DNA of 64,000 nt from Guillardia theta CCMP2712 (lineage: Eukaryota; Cryptophyceae; Pyrenomonadales; Geminigeraceae): contig NW_005434638.1 of the NCBI RefSeq assembly GCF_000315625.1, positions 46,107 to 110,106 on the forward strand, written 5' to 3'. Made by a program: the position numbers and the translations under genes. Within the stretch, counting starts at the first letter, position 1; each line of letters begins with the position of its first letter. This document shows positions 31,172 through 41,085 of the stretch, in pieces. The notes beneath the pieces are model-generated. The model did no database searches. It saw nothing but the letters and a program-made list of their open reading frames with translations, and was not told the DNA's origin.

Positions 31172-32379
31172 TTCTGATCCCCCTCCTCCTCCTCCTCCTC
31201 CTCCTCCTCCTCCTCCTCCTCCCCTTCCCCTCGTCCTTCTTTCCTCGGGCTCTGTTCTTCCGAATTTCTTCTCATTCCCGTCCTCTTGATTTCTTCTTGA
31301 CTTCGTTTGATTTTCACTCCGCTCTCTGCTCCACCACCACCTCCTCCTCCTCCTCCTCCTCCACTTTCGTCGCTCCTCATGCTCCCCCGCACATTTCTCA
31401 CGACCTCTGTGCTCGCCGATGGGTTTGTGACTGGTCCGACACTGAGGCTTCCTTCTGCTCTGCCTCCTGCTCCAACACTAGCAACTCCTCCGCCCCTGCC
31501 TCCTCCTCCCAATCCTCCTCCTCCGCCTCCTCGGGACTGTAGTTCTGCATGGCCGCTCAAACTGCTTTGTCCTCGCATCTCTTCATCCGCAATTTCGTGG
31601 TCCTCCTTCAGCCCTTGCCTTCTGTCGTCGTACCTCCCCAACCTTGCGATACATCCATTCGGTCTCCCAACGTTCTCCGTTCCATCTACGTCTCCATTGA
31701 CTGGCATCGTCCTTTCTCGACCTTCTCCAGGGGACTTCAGCACTCGCCCAGCACTTGCCCATCTCGCCTTCTCTGCGTCGACCACGGTATCCATGCTCCC
31801 TCCTGCTCTCTCGACGCTGCTCTGTCCAGTATGGTTGCCCACAGCTACCTTTTGGTTCGTCGGAGCCTCCTCGTTCGCATGCGTCCTGGTGTCGAACAGC
31901 TTTTCTCGATCTCGTCTCAACTTGAGCGCTTCTCGTAGCACTCTGCTCACATGCCGATCTCTGTTCTTGTCGATCCCGAGCACGTCACTCACTCTCAGTC
32001 TCTGCGGGCAGTACAGCTCTTCCTGTTGTGCGACTGCAAACCTGAACTCCCTCTCGTTCCGAAGTTTCAGCGCATCTCCCAGCAGGGAGCCAGCAGGTGG
32101 TCGATGCTCCTGCTGCTGCATGTGGTCCTTCTCACCTGGCATTCTCGCATGACGTGAACTGGAATCAGAAACTTTGGAAGATGATTCGGAGGAAGTCGGG
32201 GAGAGGATGAAAGGCAGACGAGAATCATGGCTCCACCATCCTGCTGCTCTCTTCTTCTCCTCCTCCTCCATGTCCTTGTCCTTGTCCTTGTCCCCCTCTT
32301 CACCCTCCCGCATCTCGCGGCACAAATTTGCCATTCGCCTTGCCTCCCCCGCAACCATGTTGACCCGTGGGGCCCACAT
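31147..32379 (-). CDS. Disordered N-terminal coding region, possibly 5' part of the VWA gene
   Basis: A 400-residue frame from the ATG at 32379 (MWAPRVNMVAGEARRMANLC) is coding-like up to a Gly/Glu-rich end. It contains two related helices, LLGDALKLRNEREFRFA and VLREALKLRRDREKLFD, about 40 residues apart, and no domain that I recognise. It overlaps the start of the VWA frame in another phase, with acidic repeats on both sides. I could not find a donor and acceptor pair that joins them in phase. It may be the first exon of the same gene or a separate gene. Confidence 0.4.
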   Translation of the reverse strand: MWAPRVNMVAGEARRMANLCREMREGEEGDKDKDKDMEEEEKKRAAGWWSHDSRLPFILSPTSSESSSKVSDSSSRHARMPGEKDHMQQQEHRPPAGSLLGDALKLRNEREFRFAVAQQEELYCPQRLRVSDVLGIDKNRDRHVSRVLREALKLRRDREKLFDTRTHANEEAPTNQKVAVGNHTGQSSVERAGGSMDTVVDAEKARWASAGRVLKSPGEGRERTMPVNGDVDGTENVGRPNGCIARLGRYDDRRQGLKEDHEIADEEMRGQSSLSGHAELQSRGGGGGGLGGGGRGGGVASVGAGGRAEGSLSVGPVTNPSASTEVVRNVRGSMRSDESGGGGGGGGGGGAESGVKIKRSQEEIKRTGMRRNSEEQSPRKEGRGEGEEEEEEEEEEEEEGDQNWYQRQRQ

Positions 32380-32919
32380 CCCCGCAGTGACCAAAATTTA
32401 ACGGCAACTTCCTGGGTAAAGTTCAGTCCTGGGAACTTCCGGGCAACCGTTGAACCGTACTGTACGGAGTCTACCGTACTAGCGGCCTCCGCCGATGCCA
32501 TGACACCCCGGTGCGGCATGGGCCTCGGGCCGCCGGCGGGGCGGCCGCGACTGACTCTGAGGTAGCCGGCACCGTGCCACGGTGTTTAATGGGACTCAGT
32601 GTCAGTGCCAGTGTGATCGGACCGGCCGGGCGGTCATAACGCACTCACTGCGCCTGTGCGTTCAGCGGCGAGTACGGTCATGGCTCTGCTCAGTTACGGC
32701 CGGGCGGAGGCGACGCCGGCCCCCCCAGCTGACGGCACTGCCCCCCAGCTGACGGCACTGCCAGTAAGCAGCCCGGTAATACGACGGTAGTCCGTTACTA
32801 ATGTAACGTCATGAAAGTTTACGTAGCAACATGAAAGTTGACTTCTAAGATTCATTAATAGATAAACGCCACGAATCTATCTACCTCCTGACGCCCTGCA
32901 TGAACGGAGAGAGGCTTTC
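32380..32919. other. Intergenic region with a GC-rich island
   Basis: No gene seen. GC-rich palindromic sequence at 32510-32790 includes GGGCCGCCGGCGGGGCGGCC and GGACCGGCCGGGCGG. There are repeated CAGTG words (ACTCAGTGTCAGTGCCAGTG) and a direct repeat of a 21-base unit, CCCCCAGCTGACGGCACTGC, at about 32727-32762. A near-repeat TAACGTCATGAAAGTTTACG / GCAACATGAAAGTTGAC follows at 32800-32850. Confidence 0.5.
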
Positions 32920-33971
32920 GTGCGTAGACCCTCCCTTCAGGACGACTGCCCCGTCTTCCTTGACCTTGCCTCCCACCATAACATCCTCATGCCTAAGGAC
33001 ATCGACCGCTGCGGATCCTTCGCCATCCCTCGATCCTCCCTCATCTTCGGTGACGTCCTAGGTGAGGGATCCTGCGGGGAGGTCAGGAGCGCCCTCTACA
33101 ACGGCAGGCAGGTCGCCGTCAAGACCCTTTGCTCCAAGCTCGACGCCCGGTCCAAGGAGGCCAAGGACCTGCTCAAGGAGATCGGCATGATGAGCCACGC
33201 TTTCCGGCACAAGAACGTGATAGAGTTCTTCGGCATCTACGAGCACGACGGGCTGCCGTGGCTGGTGATGGAGCTGATGCCGGGGGGAGCCTGGAGCAGT
33301 ACTACGAGGCCAAGAAGAAGTCACGACGGGACGGGCGCTGGCGGCCCAAGACGAGGAGGGCAGTGTCGTGGGTGGAGGACATCCTGAGCGCGCTGGCGTA
33401 CCTGCACTCACAGAAGCCGCCGGTGATCCACCGAGACATCAAGCCAGCCAACATGCTGCTGACGGGGGACGGGAGGACGGTGAAGATCGGGGACTTCGGG
33501 CTCAGCCGCATGGGTCCGCTGAGCCCGGCCAAGGCGCCGCTGACACCGGGAGGAGGCAGGGGGTCTTGCGGCTCCTTGTGGGATGAGTCGCCCATGTCGA
33601 CGGAGCTGACAGGCATAACGGGGACTTACCGGTACATGGCGCCAGAAATCTTCCGGGGAGAGGGTCAGTACACGGCGGCGGTGGACGTGTACTCTTTCTC
33701 GCTGGTGATGTGGTACATCTTCGCCGGGGAGCATCCCTTCTGCAACACCGACGGTATTTCTGTAGCCAGCATGGCAGCCAAGTACAACTTCCGTCCGGCA
33801 GTGCTGAGCGAACGGACGATGCCGAGGGAGCTACAGGTGATGATGAGGCGATCATGGGCGGAGGAAGGGAAGGATAGGCCGGGGGCAGCGGAGCTTCTAG
33901 AAGAGATCGCGAGATGGCGAGGTAGGTGGGGTGGGTGCATGAGAGTTGGTACAGTTCTCCAATGGGGATGA
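32920..33971 (+). CDS. Serine/threonine-type protein kinase (TKL-like) with a frameshift
   Basis: The N-lobe contains FGDVLGEGSCGEVRSALYNG and GRQVAVKTLCSKL (Gly loop and Lys). Frame 1 then ends in MELMPGG at 33288. The continuation is in another frame: SLEQYYEAKKKSRRDGRW, VIHRDIKPANMLLTGDG (catalytic HRD), VKIGDFGLSRM (DFG), TGTYRYMAPEIFRGEGQY (APE), VDVYSFSLVMWYIFAGEHPF and DRPGAAELLEEIARWR. All catalytic motifs are present. The break falls in a run of six G (CCGGGGGGAGCC), where seven would keep the frame. It is therefore either a sequencing error or a recent disabling deletion. The first in-frame ATG is at 32989 (MPKDIDRCGSFAIPRSS), but the frame is open from 32920, so an upstream exon is possible. 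Kinase subfamily assignment is tentative. Confidence 0.83.
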
Positions 33972-34224
33972 TGCTTTGCAAGTAAAAAGGTCTTAAGTTA
34001 TCGGTCACATCCCATGCTAGTCTGAGACAGGCCCTGCCGCCTCCAGTGATGCCAACTTGAGTGGTCGACGAACTCCTGGCGGCCCCAGCCTGCTGGAGGC
34101 GGCAGTCACGTCAGAAGCCTTAACTGGCCGGGCATCATGCCCGGCCGCCAATTGACCCGGCGCCTCACCCCCAGCCTGGCTCATCCCCGCTCAGTCCCAC
34201 CTCGCTGCTGGGTAGGTCGGGATC
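33972..34224. other. Intergenic GC-rich island
   Basis: A 250-base spacer holds AACTGGCCGGGCATCATGCCCGGCCGCC, a nearly perfect inverted repeat at about 34120-34150, and GCCGCCTCCAG matched by CTGGAGGCGGC at 34036 and 34092. No coding sequence is seen. Confidence 0.5.
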
Positions 34225-37216
34225 ATGGCAGATATGACGGTATGCGCGCGATGCGGGGCGAGGGTGACGACGACGAACATGGAGCTACACATGTTGCGAT
34301 GTCCAGGTGAACTGTCTATGCCGCCTCCCTCTTCCTTCTCCGCTTACTCTCCCTCTCCCTCTCCCTTGTCTTCTTCGCCTCTCTTCCTCTTTCCTTTCCT
34401 CTTCTTCGTTCTCCCTCCATCCCCCTCTCTGTGTCCTGAACGTCCTGTCCTCCCCTCCCCTCCAGCGTCCTTGCTCCTACTCTCATACCCCTGTCCCCTC
34501 GCTTGCTCCTTGCCGGTTCTCTCCGACGTTCCGCTTCCTCAAGTTTGTGGATGTTTGACTGAGTTTGTGGACAGGGCCACGTAGGGGAGCTGGGTGCCAG
34601 ACAGGGTTGTCTGCACATGCTACAAACAGTAGAGGAGACGCAGAAATGTACAACGAGGAGGAGTGCCTGCGGCAGGCGCTGGACCTCTCCATGCACGATG
34701 CACATCAGCCATCGGCATCGGAGTACCAGTTCCAGTATGAGTTTGACCATGGCGATTGGAGGGCTTTTGATTCGCCGCAGAACGCGATCCTAGAGGTTTG
34801 AAGGCTTGGAGAGGACATGTCGCACTGATTCAAACTCTCGCTCTCTCCTCTTCCTCCCTCAGAGGGCCTCTCCTTCTCCACCGTCCAACCTCAATAACCA
34901 TCCATTGCTCCATGTTTTCCTCCCCTTCCCTCCTCCCCCCTGACAGACCACCTACGTCCTACCGCACAGTCTTTCCCTCTTCCTCTTCATCCTTCTTCAT
35001 CTTCCAGCTGTTTCTTGTCCCTGACGTGCCACCACAGGAGGCGATGAGCAGCGGACTTCCCGGAGCACACATTCAAATCGGTACAAACAACACTCCGGTC
35101 CGATCTCAAACCTCTCTGACTCTGTTCCTCTCCTCCCCAAGGTCACAACATATACGAGATCATCTTCCAAGACGGCATCCAGCGGAACATGCAGAGCGGG
35201 ACAGTCCGTCGGGTGAGATGGTGAGACTGGTCAGGACTCCCTTTTCTGTCTCCTCCTCATACGACTGCAGGCGTCCGCTGGGATCAGCACGGTGGCTTCC
35301 GGTCGCCGAGGGGGAGGGGGAGGAGACGCGTCACCAAGCGCAATGTCATGCATGCACAGTGAGCTGCGTCCTCCTCCCCCCTCGCCCTCCGCTGACGATG
35401 ATCCTTGAGTTCTTAAACCCAGCGAGCGCCCGAGCATGCGGCATGTGCGGGACAGTCATCTGCAACGAGACGTGAGCGAGCTTGCATGTCATGGCTGGAC
35501 CTGAGGAGGCTGACGCTGTGCTGTAGTCATGGCGAGCTGTCGGAGGAGGCAGGCATGTACGTCTCCGGCTCTCCTGATGCGAGCTTCATGCTGGGCGGAG
35601 CTGCTCTAGGAGCAGCGGTGGGGGGATTGATCTCGTACGCTAGGAGGCAGGATGTCACGACAGGTGGGCATGCTTGTCTGCTGCTGTCAGCCTTGCTGTT
35701 CGTCTTCCTCCCTCCCCCTTCGTCCTGCCGTCTCTCCTCCTCCTAGTTCTACTCTCGCCAGTTCCAGTGTGTCCTTGTACGAACTGATCTTTGACTCCTC
35801 TACCCTCCTCTCTACTGCAGCCTGCTGCTTATACATCATCTTTTATTCCTGCTCTTGCTGCTCTTGCTGCTCTTGCTCAGCCTCAGCCTCTGGGCGCTTC
35901 CTCTCCCTCGATGCCTCCTGCTCAGCCTTTCTCCTCCTCCTCCTTCTCCTCATCATCATAATCATCATCATCATCTATCATGAACATATCATCATCATTG
36001 TCATTGTTTCTTTTCCTCAACTCGTTGTGATTGCCCCAGGTCTACTCCAAGGAGCCTCAGCTGGCATCATCGGAGGTTCCCTAGCGCAGGTCAACTCGAC
36101 GTCTTCCCTCCTCCTCCTCCTCCTCCTCCTCCTCCTCCTCCCCTTCCTTCTCGTGACGCGCCGATGTGCAGGCGGCTGCGATGACTTTCAGCAACGAGGC
36201 AGCGCGGCAAGGGTGAGACGCTTCCTAAGATCGAGGAGCAGCAGCTCATGGCAGCAGCAGACTCGTCTCCTCCGCCTCCTCCTCCTCCTCGCACAGGGTA
36301 CAGACGAGCGCGATCCCGACGCACAGGTACGAGTGGGAGGGGAGAGGAGGTAGGGAGGGAAGGAGAGCGAGAGGAAGGGGGGGCGGGGGGGCGGGGGAGA
36401 GGGAGGGAGGGAGGAGGTGGGACGAGCGGATGGGATGGGATGGATGAGAATTGGGCAGGTTGGCTGGAAATGAGCATGAGAAGATGGGAGAGTGTGTGAT
36501 CTGCCTGCAAAACTTTTCTAGAGGTGCAAAGTTGACATGAGCTCCTGCTGCTGCTGCATCCTCCTCCTCCTCCTCCTCCTCCTCCTCCTCCTCCTTTTGC
36601 TTCCCCTCTGGCTCATTCCCGTCTTCGTCCCTTCCCTCGTGCTCCTCCTTCTTCTAGTGACCTTCTTCTCCTCCTCCATCCTGCTTCTCGTTCTGCTCCT
36701 CCTGCTACTCACTGTCCAGCAGGGGATGTTGTCAAACGGCTACCATGTCTGCACTCGTTTCACGGTGAGGAGAGCAGGAGTGAAGGATCAACTCGATGCG
36801 ATGAGAGCGCTGCCATGTTCTGATACACCATCAACCTCGTATCGCAGCTTGTGTTGTTGTCGTTCTTGTCGATTTGTCTCCTTCCGCCATTGCAGGGTTC
36901 TATATGCTCCTGAAGCCGCGTTGCACGTTGACTTTGGGTCCCATGTTGACTTTGTACTTGAAGTTCTTCTTGTGCCCGACGTTGACTTTGTATTTCATGT
37001 TGACTCTGTATGTGGCGTTGGTTTTGTGTTTGTGTTGGACTTTGACTTTGGGTGCCACGTTGACTTTGGGTGCCACGTTGACTTTGGGTGCCACGTTGAC
37101 TTTGGGTGCCACATTGACTTTGGGTGTCAGAGTCGTGCATCGACATCTGGCTCAAGAAGGGGTCGCACGTCTGCCCCATCTGCAAGACCGACATCTCCAA
37201 CTTCTTCTCCGGCTGA
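34225..37216 (+). CDS. WWE-domain and RING-H2 protein, candidate ubiquitin ligase
   Basis: Exon 1 (34225-34306) encodes a small zinc motif, VCARCGARVTTTNMELHMLRC. After a 266-nt CT-rich intron, exon 2 gives NEEECLRQALDLSMHDA (ubiquitin-interacting-motif-like) and starts a WWE domain: YQFQYEFDHGDWRAFDSPQN, AILEAMSSGLPGAHIQIG, HNIYEIIFQDGIQRNMQSGT, VRR and VRWDQHGGF. Later exons encode glycine-zipper hydrophobic stretches, SFMLGGAALGAAVGGLISYA (about 35580) and GLLQGASAGIIGGSLAQ (about 36040). A split RING-H2 finger closes the protein: ECVICLQNFSRG (about 36490), DVVKRLPCLHSFH (about 36724) and SCIDIWLKKGSHVCPICKTD (about 37132), with TGA at 37214-37216. WWE domains bind ADP-ribose chains or E3 partners. 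The predicted role is a membrane-bound E3 ligase. Some middle exons (35270-35480) are uncertain. Confidence 0.7.
36925..37131. repeat. 18-base minisatellite inside the RING-finger intron
   Basis: The unit TTGACTTTGGGTGCCACG repeats perfectly about four times from 37039, and degenerate copies (GTTGACTTTG plus variable sequence) extend back to about 36925. It lies in the intron that separates the two halves of the RING finger and ends just before its acceptor. Confidence 0.85.
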
Positions 37217-37479
37217 GAGAGAGCAGCGAGAGACTTCCGCTGTTTCCCCTCCTCCTCCTCCTCCTCCTCCTCCTCCTCCTCCTCCTCCTCCTCTTCCTCT
37301 CTCCCTCCTTCCTCCAACCCCCCCCCCTCCCTCGTTCTCCCTCCTCCTCTTTACTCCCTCCTTCTCCTCTTCCTGTCCAGCGTCATCGTCCTCGTCCTCG
37401 TCCTCCTCGTCTTCATCCGCCTCAACAGATGGTTCACTATTTACATCTAGATACTGCGATATTCTCTTCGTTCCTGTTC
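37217..37479. other. Short CT-rich spacer between convergent genes
   Basis: A CTC/CCT-rich stretch (37240-37400) separates the RING gene stop from the stop of the minus-strand gene. I see no coding sequence in it. Confidence 0.5.
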
Positions 37480-37669
37480 TCAACGCCTGTTCCCTCCTCC
37501 GACAAGCTTCTCTCCTCCTCCTGCACTTCCCGCGTCACCGCTACCAAGCTCTCGCTGCCGCTGGATGCTTCTCTCCTTCAGCCGCTGCATCAACTCGTAG
37601 CATTGGTTCGCTTTCGCCGTGAGGTCCTGCCCAGCGACAGAGATGAGGGATGGGGTGGGGGGAAGGGGA

Positions 37670-37718
<49 letters not shown>

Positions 37719-40094
37719 AGAAGAGGAGCAGGAGGCGGCGGTCTGTCGATGATACGCTATCAAGGGAAGACGGAGGAGGGTGAGCATGAACATGGGCGAG
37801 GGGGAGGCAGAGGGAGAGGGAAGGAGAGCAGGAGTGCAGGACCTTCTCCTTCGCTTCTTCCCAGCTGTTCACCAGCTGCTGCTGCGAAGGAGGGGGAGGA
37901 TGGTTCCTCTTGCTGAGCACTTTCTCGAGCCCCCCCAGCTGAGGGCGAGTAAAAAAACGATTTCTCAGCTTGTAGTCACCTCGGTCATGGTCGATGTGAA
38001 CTTGCCCAGCTGGACTTCGGAGACGGTGTCATGTCCGTCGAAGTGGGCGTGAAGGTGCCTGGAAGCAGGTTAGAGAGGAGGGGGGGAGGAAGGAGAAAGA
38101 GGAGAGGAGAGGAGAGGAGTGGAGGAGAGAAGAGGAGGAGAGAAGAGGAGGAGAGAAGAGGGGAGGTGGACGGGAGGACTGACTCTGACGCAAGTTCAGT
38201 GAACGCCTGGACAGAAATGTCGAGACCATGTTGGCTGAGAGCGCTAAGAGGAAGGGGAGGGTGAGATCGTAGAAGAGGAAACAAACGTCTCACCTGGTGA
38301 TGTGGGAGATGGTCGGGGAGGAGATGAGAGAAAGAAAGCTTTTTGCTTGAGATCGCAATGATCTGATTTGATTGTGACGGTGGCGCAAAATTTTCTCTTG
38401 TCATGACAACTTTTCCTTACATGTCATCGCAAGGGTACCCAAACTTCAACGTCGCTACAAACGCCTCAGCCTGTTGGGCAGAGGAATGTAAGTGGTGAGG
38501 AGAAGGGGATCGAGGAGGTGGGACAGGAGAAAGGAGATGTAATTCACCTTCCTCCCTTCATCCATCTCATTGTATATTGACCTAGATCATCGTCATCATC
38601 GCCATCGTCAGCATCATGATCATCAACTTCATCATCATCATCATCACCAACAACAACAATCGTCGTCGTCATCGTCATCATCATCATCATCGTCATCATC
38701 GTCGTCTTCGTCGTCGTCGTCGTCGTCGTCATCATCATCATCATCATCATCATCAATAACAACAACATCAACATCAACATCATCACATCATCGTCTGCAT
38801 GCTGCTCGTATCACTCACTTCTCTCCAAACTTGTCCAACATTCGATGCTCGAGCGGCGTCACCTGGCGATACGCTTTCTCCTGCTCCCTCCTCACTGTCG
38901 CCTTCCTGCATCGCGAGGAGAGTCACGGGGGAATCGGAAGATGAGACGGGGATGTGCAAGGGAGACATGGGCGACAGGGGAGGGAAAGGAAGGGAAGGGA
39001 AGGGAAGAGAAAGGAAGAGGAGGGAAGGGAAGGGAAGGGAAGGGAAGGGAAGGGAAGGGAAGGGAAGGGAAGGGGAGGGAAGGGGAGGGAAGGGGAGGGG
39101 AAGGATGTGGAGGGGTGGAGCGTCAGTGAGATGGAGGAGGAGGCAGCAGGGAGTTCAGGCCATTGAAGACAATCTGTCCTGACTTCTGTCCTGACTTCTA
39201 TCCTGACTTCTGTCCTGACTTACCTGCGCGACTTGCTCGTGTTTCTCCAGCTTTTCTGTATCTTCCTCAATGACAGCAGCTCGAACTTTTAGCCGCATCG
39301 TCAGGTGCATCAGCCGATCGACCTCCTCCCTCCTCCCTCACATCATTGTAGATTGCATTCTCGTACTCAGGCTGATGGAACTTTGACTTTGCAACCTGCA
39401 AGTCAAGCATGTCATTCCACAGCCGGATGTAAGCATCCTGCTCTTGCTGCTGCTGCTGCTGCTGCTCCTCCTCCTCCTCCTCCTCCTCCTCCCCCTCCTC
39501 CTCTCGTTATCATCATCATCATTTTCATCACTATCATCATCATCGTCATTAGCCAGCAGCAGCAGCGGCATACCTTGTTCTCGACAGTCCACCCTGAAGT
39601 CTCCAGCTCTTGTATCTATATCATCTATCACTTGCAGGCATGTCAATGCCGTCAGTTCACCGAAAAATGTCCGAACTGCCCGTTTACAAACTTCTTATTC
39701 CTCTTGCCGGGTTGTTGCTTTGAAACGATGGCAATGACATCTGCAGGCACAACTCAACTCTAATGTCGCTATCAGCTTGACATCTAACGAACAGACATAC
39801 CATCGTTCGGATCGTCTCTCTTCACCATCAACCTTCCAATGACTACTCGTCAACGATTTTGATTCCTCTCTCCCTCTCTCCTTCCCTCTCTCCGTCTTCT
39901 CTCCCTCTCTTCCTCGATCTTCTCTCCTTCTCTCTCTCCCTCCTTCCATCCCTCCTCTCTCCCTCTCTCTCTCTCTCTCACTCTTCCCCCCCCCGCCCCC
40001 TCCATTCACAATCTTCCTCGCACCGATAGCTCATCGGCTTGTTCGCAAACCCGCTAGCTTTCAAGATGATCCGCCAGTTGCCGTCAAAAGGCAT
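37480..40094 (-). CDS. Unknown multi-exon protein
   Basis: I do not recognise this protein. About ten small exons join in phase on the minus strand. They read in order: MPFDGNWRIILKASGFANKP (first ATG at 40094, frame open further upstream), MVKRDDPNDD, VIAIVSKQQPGKRNKKFVNG, LTCLQVIDDIDTRAGDFRVD, DAYIRLWNDMLDLQVAKSKF with HQPEYENAIYND, LTMRLKVRAAVIEEDTEKLE, AYRQVTPLEHRMLDKFGEK, AEAFVATLKFGYPCDDM, HGLDISVQAFTELASES, HAHFDGHDTVSEVQLGKFTS, LGGLEKVLSKR, QQLVNSWEEAKEKV, and DLTAKANQCYELMQRLKERS to TGA at 37480. Donors are clean (GTAAGT, GTATGT). The second half is helical and charged. Introns contain GAA, CAG, CAT and GGGAA simple repeats. Individual exon edges are approximate. Confidence 0.55.
37668..37718. 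repeat. (CAGGAG)n repeat
   Basis: Eight CAGGAG hexamers lie in the intron before the last exon of the minus-strand gene ending at 37480. A similar hexamer array occurs at 10395-10420 (RPS18 intron) and 12145-12185 (DHX8 intron). Confidence 0.85.
38585..38775. repeat. (ATC)n/(GTC)n trinucleotide repeat
   Basis: ATCATC, GTCGTC and AACAAC runs fill an intron of the minus-strand gene for about 190 bases and give false poly-Ser and poly-Met frames. Confidence 0.9.
38978..39105. repeat. (GGGAA)n/(GGGAAGG)n repeat followed by a 14-base repeat
   Basis: About 20 AAGGG units with occasional GAGGG variants lie in an intron. Just after it, at 39170-39222, the 14-base unit CTGACTTCTGTCCT is repeated about four times. 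Confidence 0.85.
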
Positions 40095-40268
40095 CGCAAC
40101 GAGCTCGGGTGGACTTTTGACAGTGACACCAAACTCAGCCTCCCCGGCCAGGTTCCTTGCAAACTTCTGTCAATCCTTCCTTCCTCCCTTTCATCCTCCT
40201 CGTCCTCGTCCTCGACCTCGGTCTCATTCTCCCCCTCCTCCTGTTCCTCCCCCCCCCCCTCCCCCTCA

Positions 40269-40481
40269 GACTCTGACCCTCCTGCCGAGCAGGCCAGGGA
40301 CCGGGAGGACCACAAGTACAAGATCCTGATCATGACGGACGAGATCCTAATGTCCTACGGTCGCTTCCACACTGAGACCGAAGGCATTGAAGGGTTCTCC
40401 AACTACAACGACCTCAAGGCCCGGGGCCCGCACGGCATCATGGGCGTCCCGGCCAGTGTCGGGAATCACGGACCTCCGGTG
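40269..40481 (+). CDS. Exon of an unknown gene truncated by a gap
   Basis: A strong acceptor (C-tract, CCCCTCAG at 40268) and donor (CCG|GTGAGTTC at 40482) bound a single open frame. It reads SDPPAEQARDREDHKYKILI, MTDEILMSYGRFHTETEGIE, GFSNYNDLKARGPHGIMGVP and ASVGNHGPP. The minus strand has stops in all frames here, so the plus strand is coding. I do not recognise the family. The next exon falls in or after the 100-N gap, and the upstream exon is not identified. Confidence 0.5.
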
Positions 40482-40565
40482 AGTTCAGGATGGAAGCTTG
40501 AGAGGCGGAGGAGAAGGGCAGGAGGAGGAGGATGGAAGAAGACTGAAGAGGGGAATGATGAGGGG

Positions 40566-40665
40566 NNNNNNNNNNNNNNNNNNNNNNNNNNNNNNNNNNN
40601 NNNNNNNNNNNNNNNNNNNNNNNNNNNNNNNNNNNNNNNNNNNNNNNNNNNNNNNNNNNNNNNNN
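40566..40665. other. Assembly gap (100 N)
   Basis: Exactly 100 N, so the true size is unknown. It truncates the plus-strand exon-containing gene on its left and probably the minus-strand gene on its right. Confidence 0.95.
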
Positions 40666-40927
40666 CCCAAAATTCAGCCCCCCCGGCCCGGGTCCTTTGC
40701 AAATTTTTGCAAATCCTTCTTTCTCCCTTTAACCCCCTTGGTCCTGGCCCTGGCCCGGGTTTGGGTTTTGGGCCTGGTCTTTTTCCCCCCCCCCCCCCCC
40801 CCCCCCCTTCTTTCATTAGCACTTCCCTTCTGCTCCTGCTCCTCTGCCCTCCGTTCTCTCTGTCCGCGTGGTAGCCATCCCCTTGCCTTCCTTTCTTTTC
40901 CCCTCACCTCTCCTCTTCCCATACATC

Positions 40928-41069
40928 CTGTCCTGTCCTGTCCTGTCCTGTCCTGTCCTGTCCTGTCCTGTCCTGTCCTGTCCTGTCCTGTCCTGTCCTG
41001 TCCTGTCCTGTCCTGTCCTGTCCTGTCCTGTCCTGTCCTGTCCTGTCCTGTCCTGTCCTGTCCTGTCCT
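40928..41069. repeat. (TCCTG)n pentanucleotide repeat
   Basis: About 28 perfect copies of TCCTG. The array lies downstream of the last recognisable exon of the minus-strand gene, probably in its intron. It is the same pentamer, inverted, as at 24526-24651. Confidence 0.95.
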
Positions 41070-41085
41070 CTCCGGCATCACTTAC

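Larger units (their letters stand above)
40482..41085. other. Poor-quality region around a gap
   Basis: The interval holds the remainder of an AG-rich intron, the 100-N gap at 40566-40665, and a block at 40666-40805 that is a degraded copy of 40122-40262, with homopolymers stretched to C23. The (TCCTG)n array follows. No gene can be called. Confidence 0.6.

Noticed and set aside
40066-40329. Plus-strand CDS starting MIRQLPSKG
   Set aside because: The minus strand gives an in-phase exon with good splice sites and better composition. The plus frame soon turns into poly-Pro from CT-rich sequence.
40928-41069. Telomere-like repeat
   Set aside because: TCCTG is not a telomeric unit, and the array is internal.
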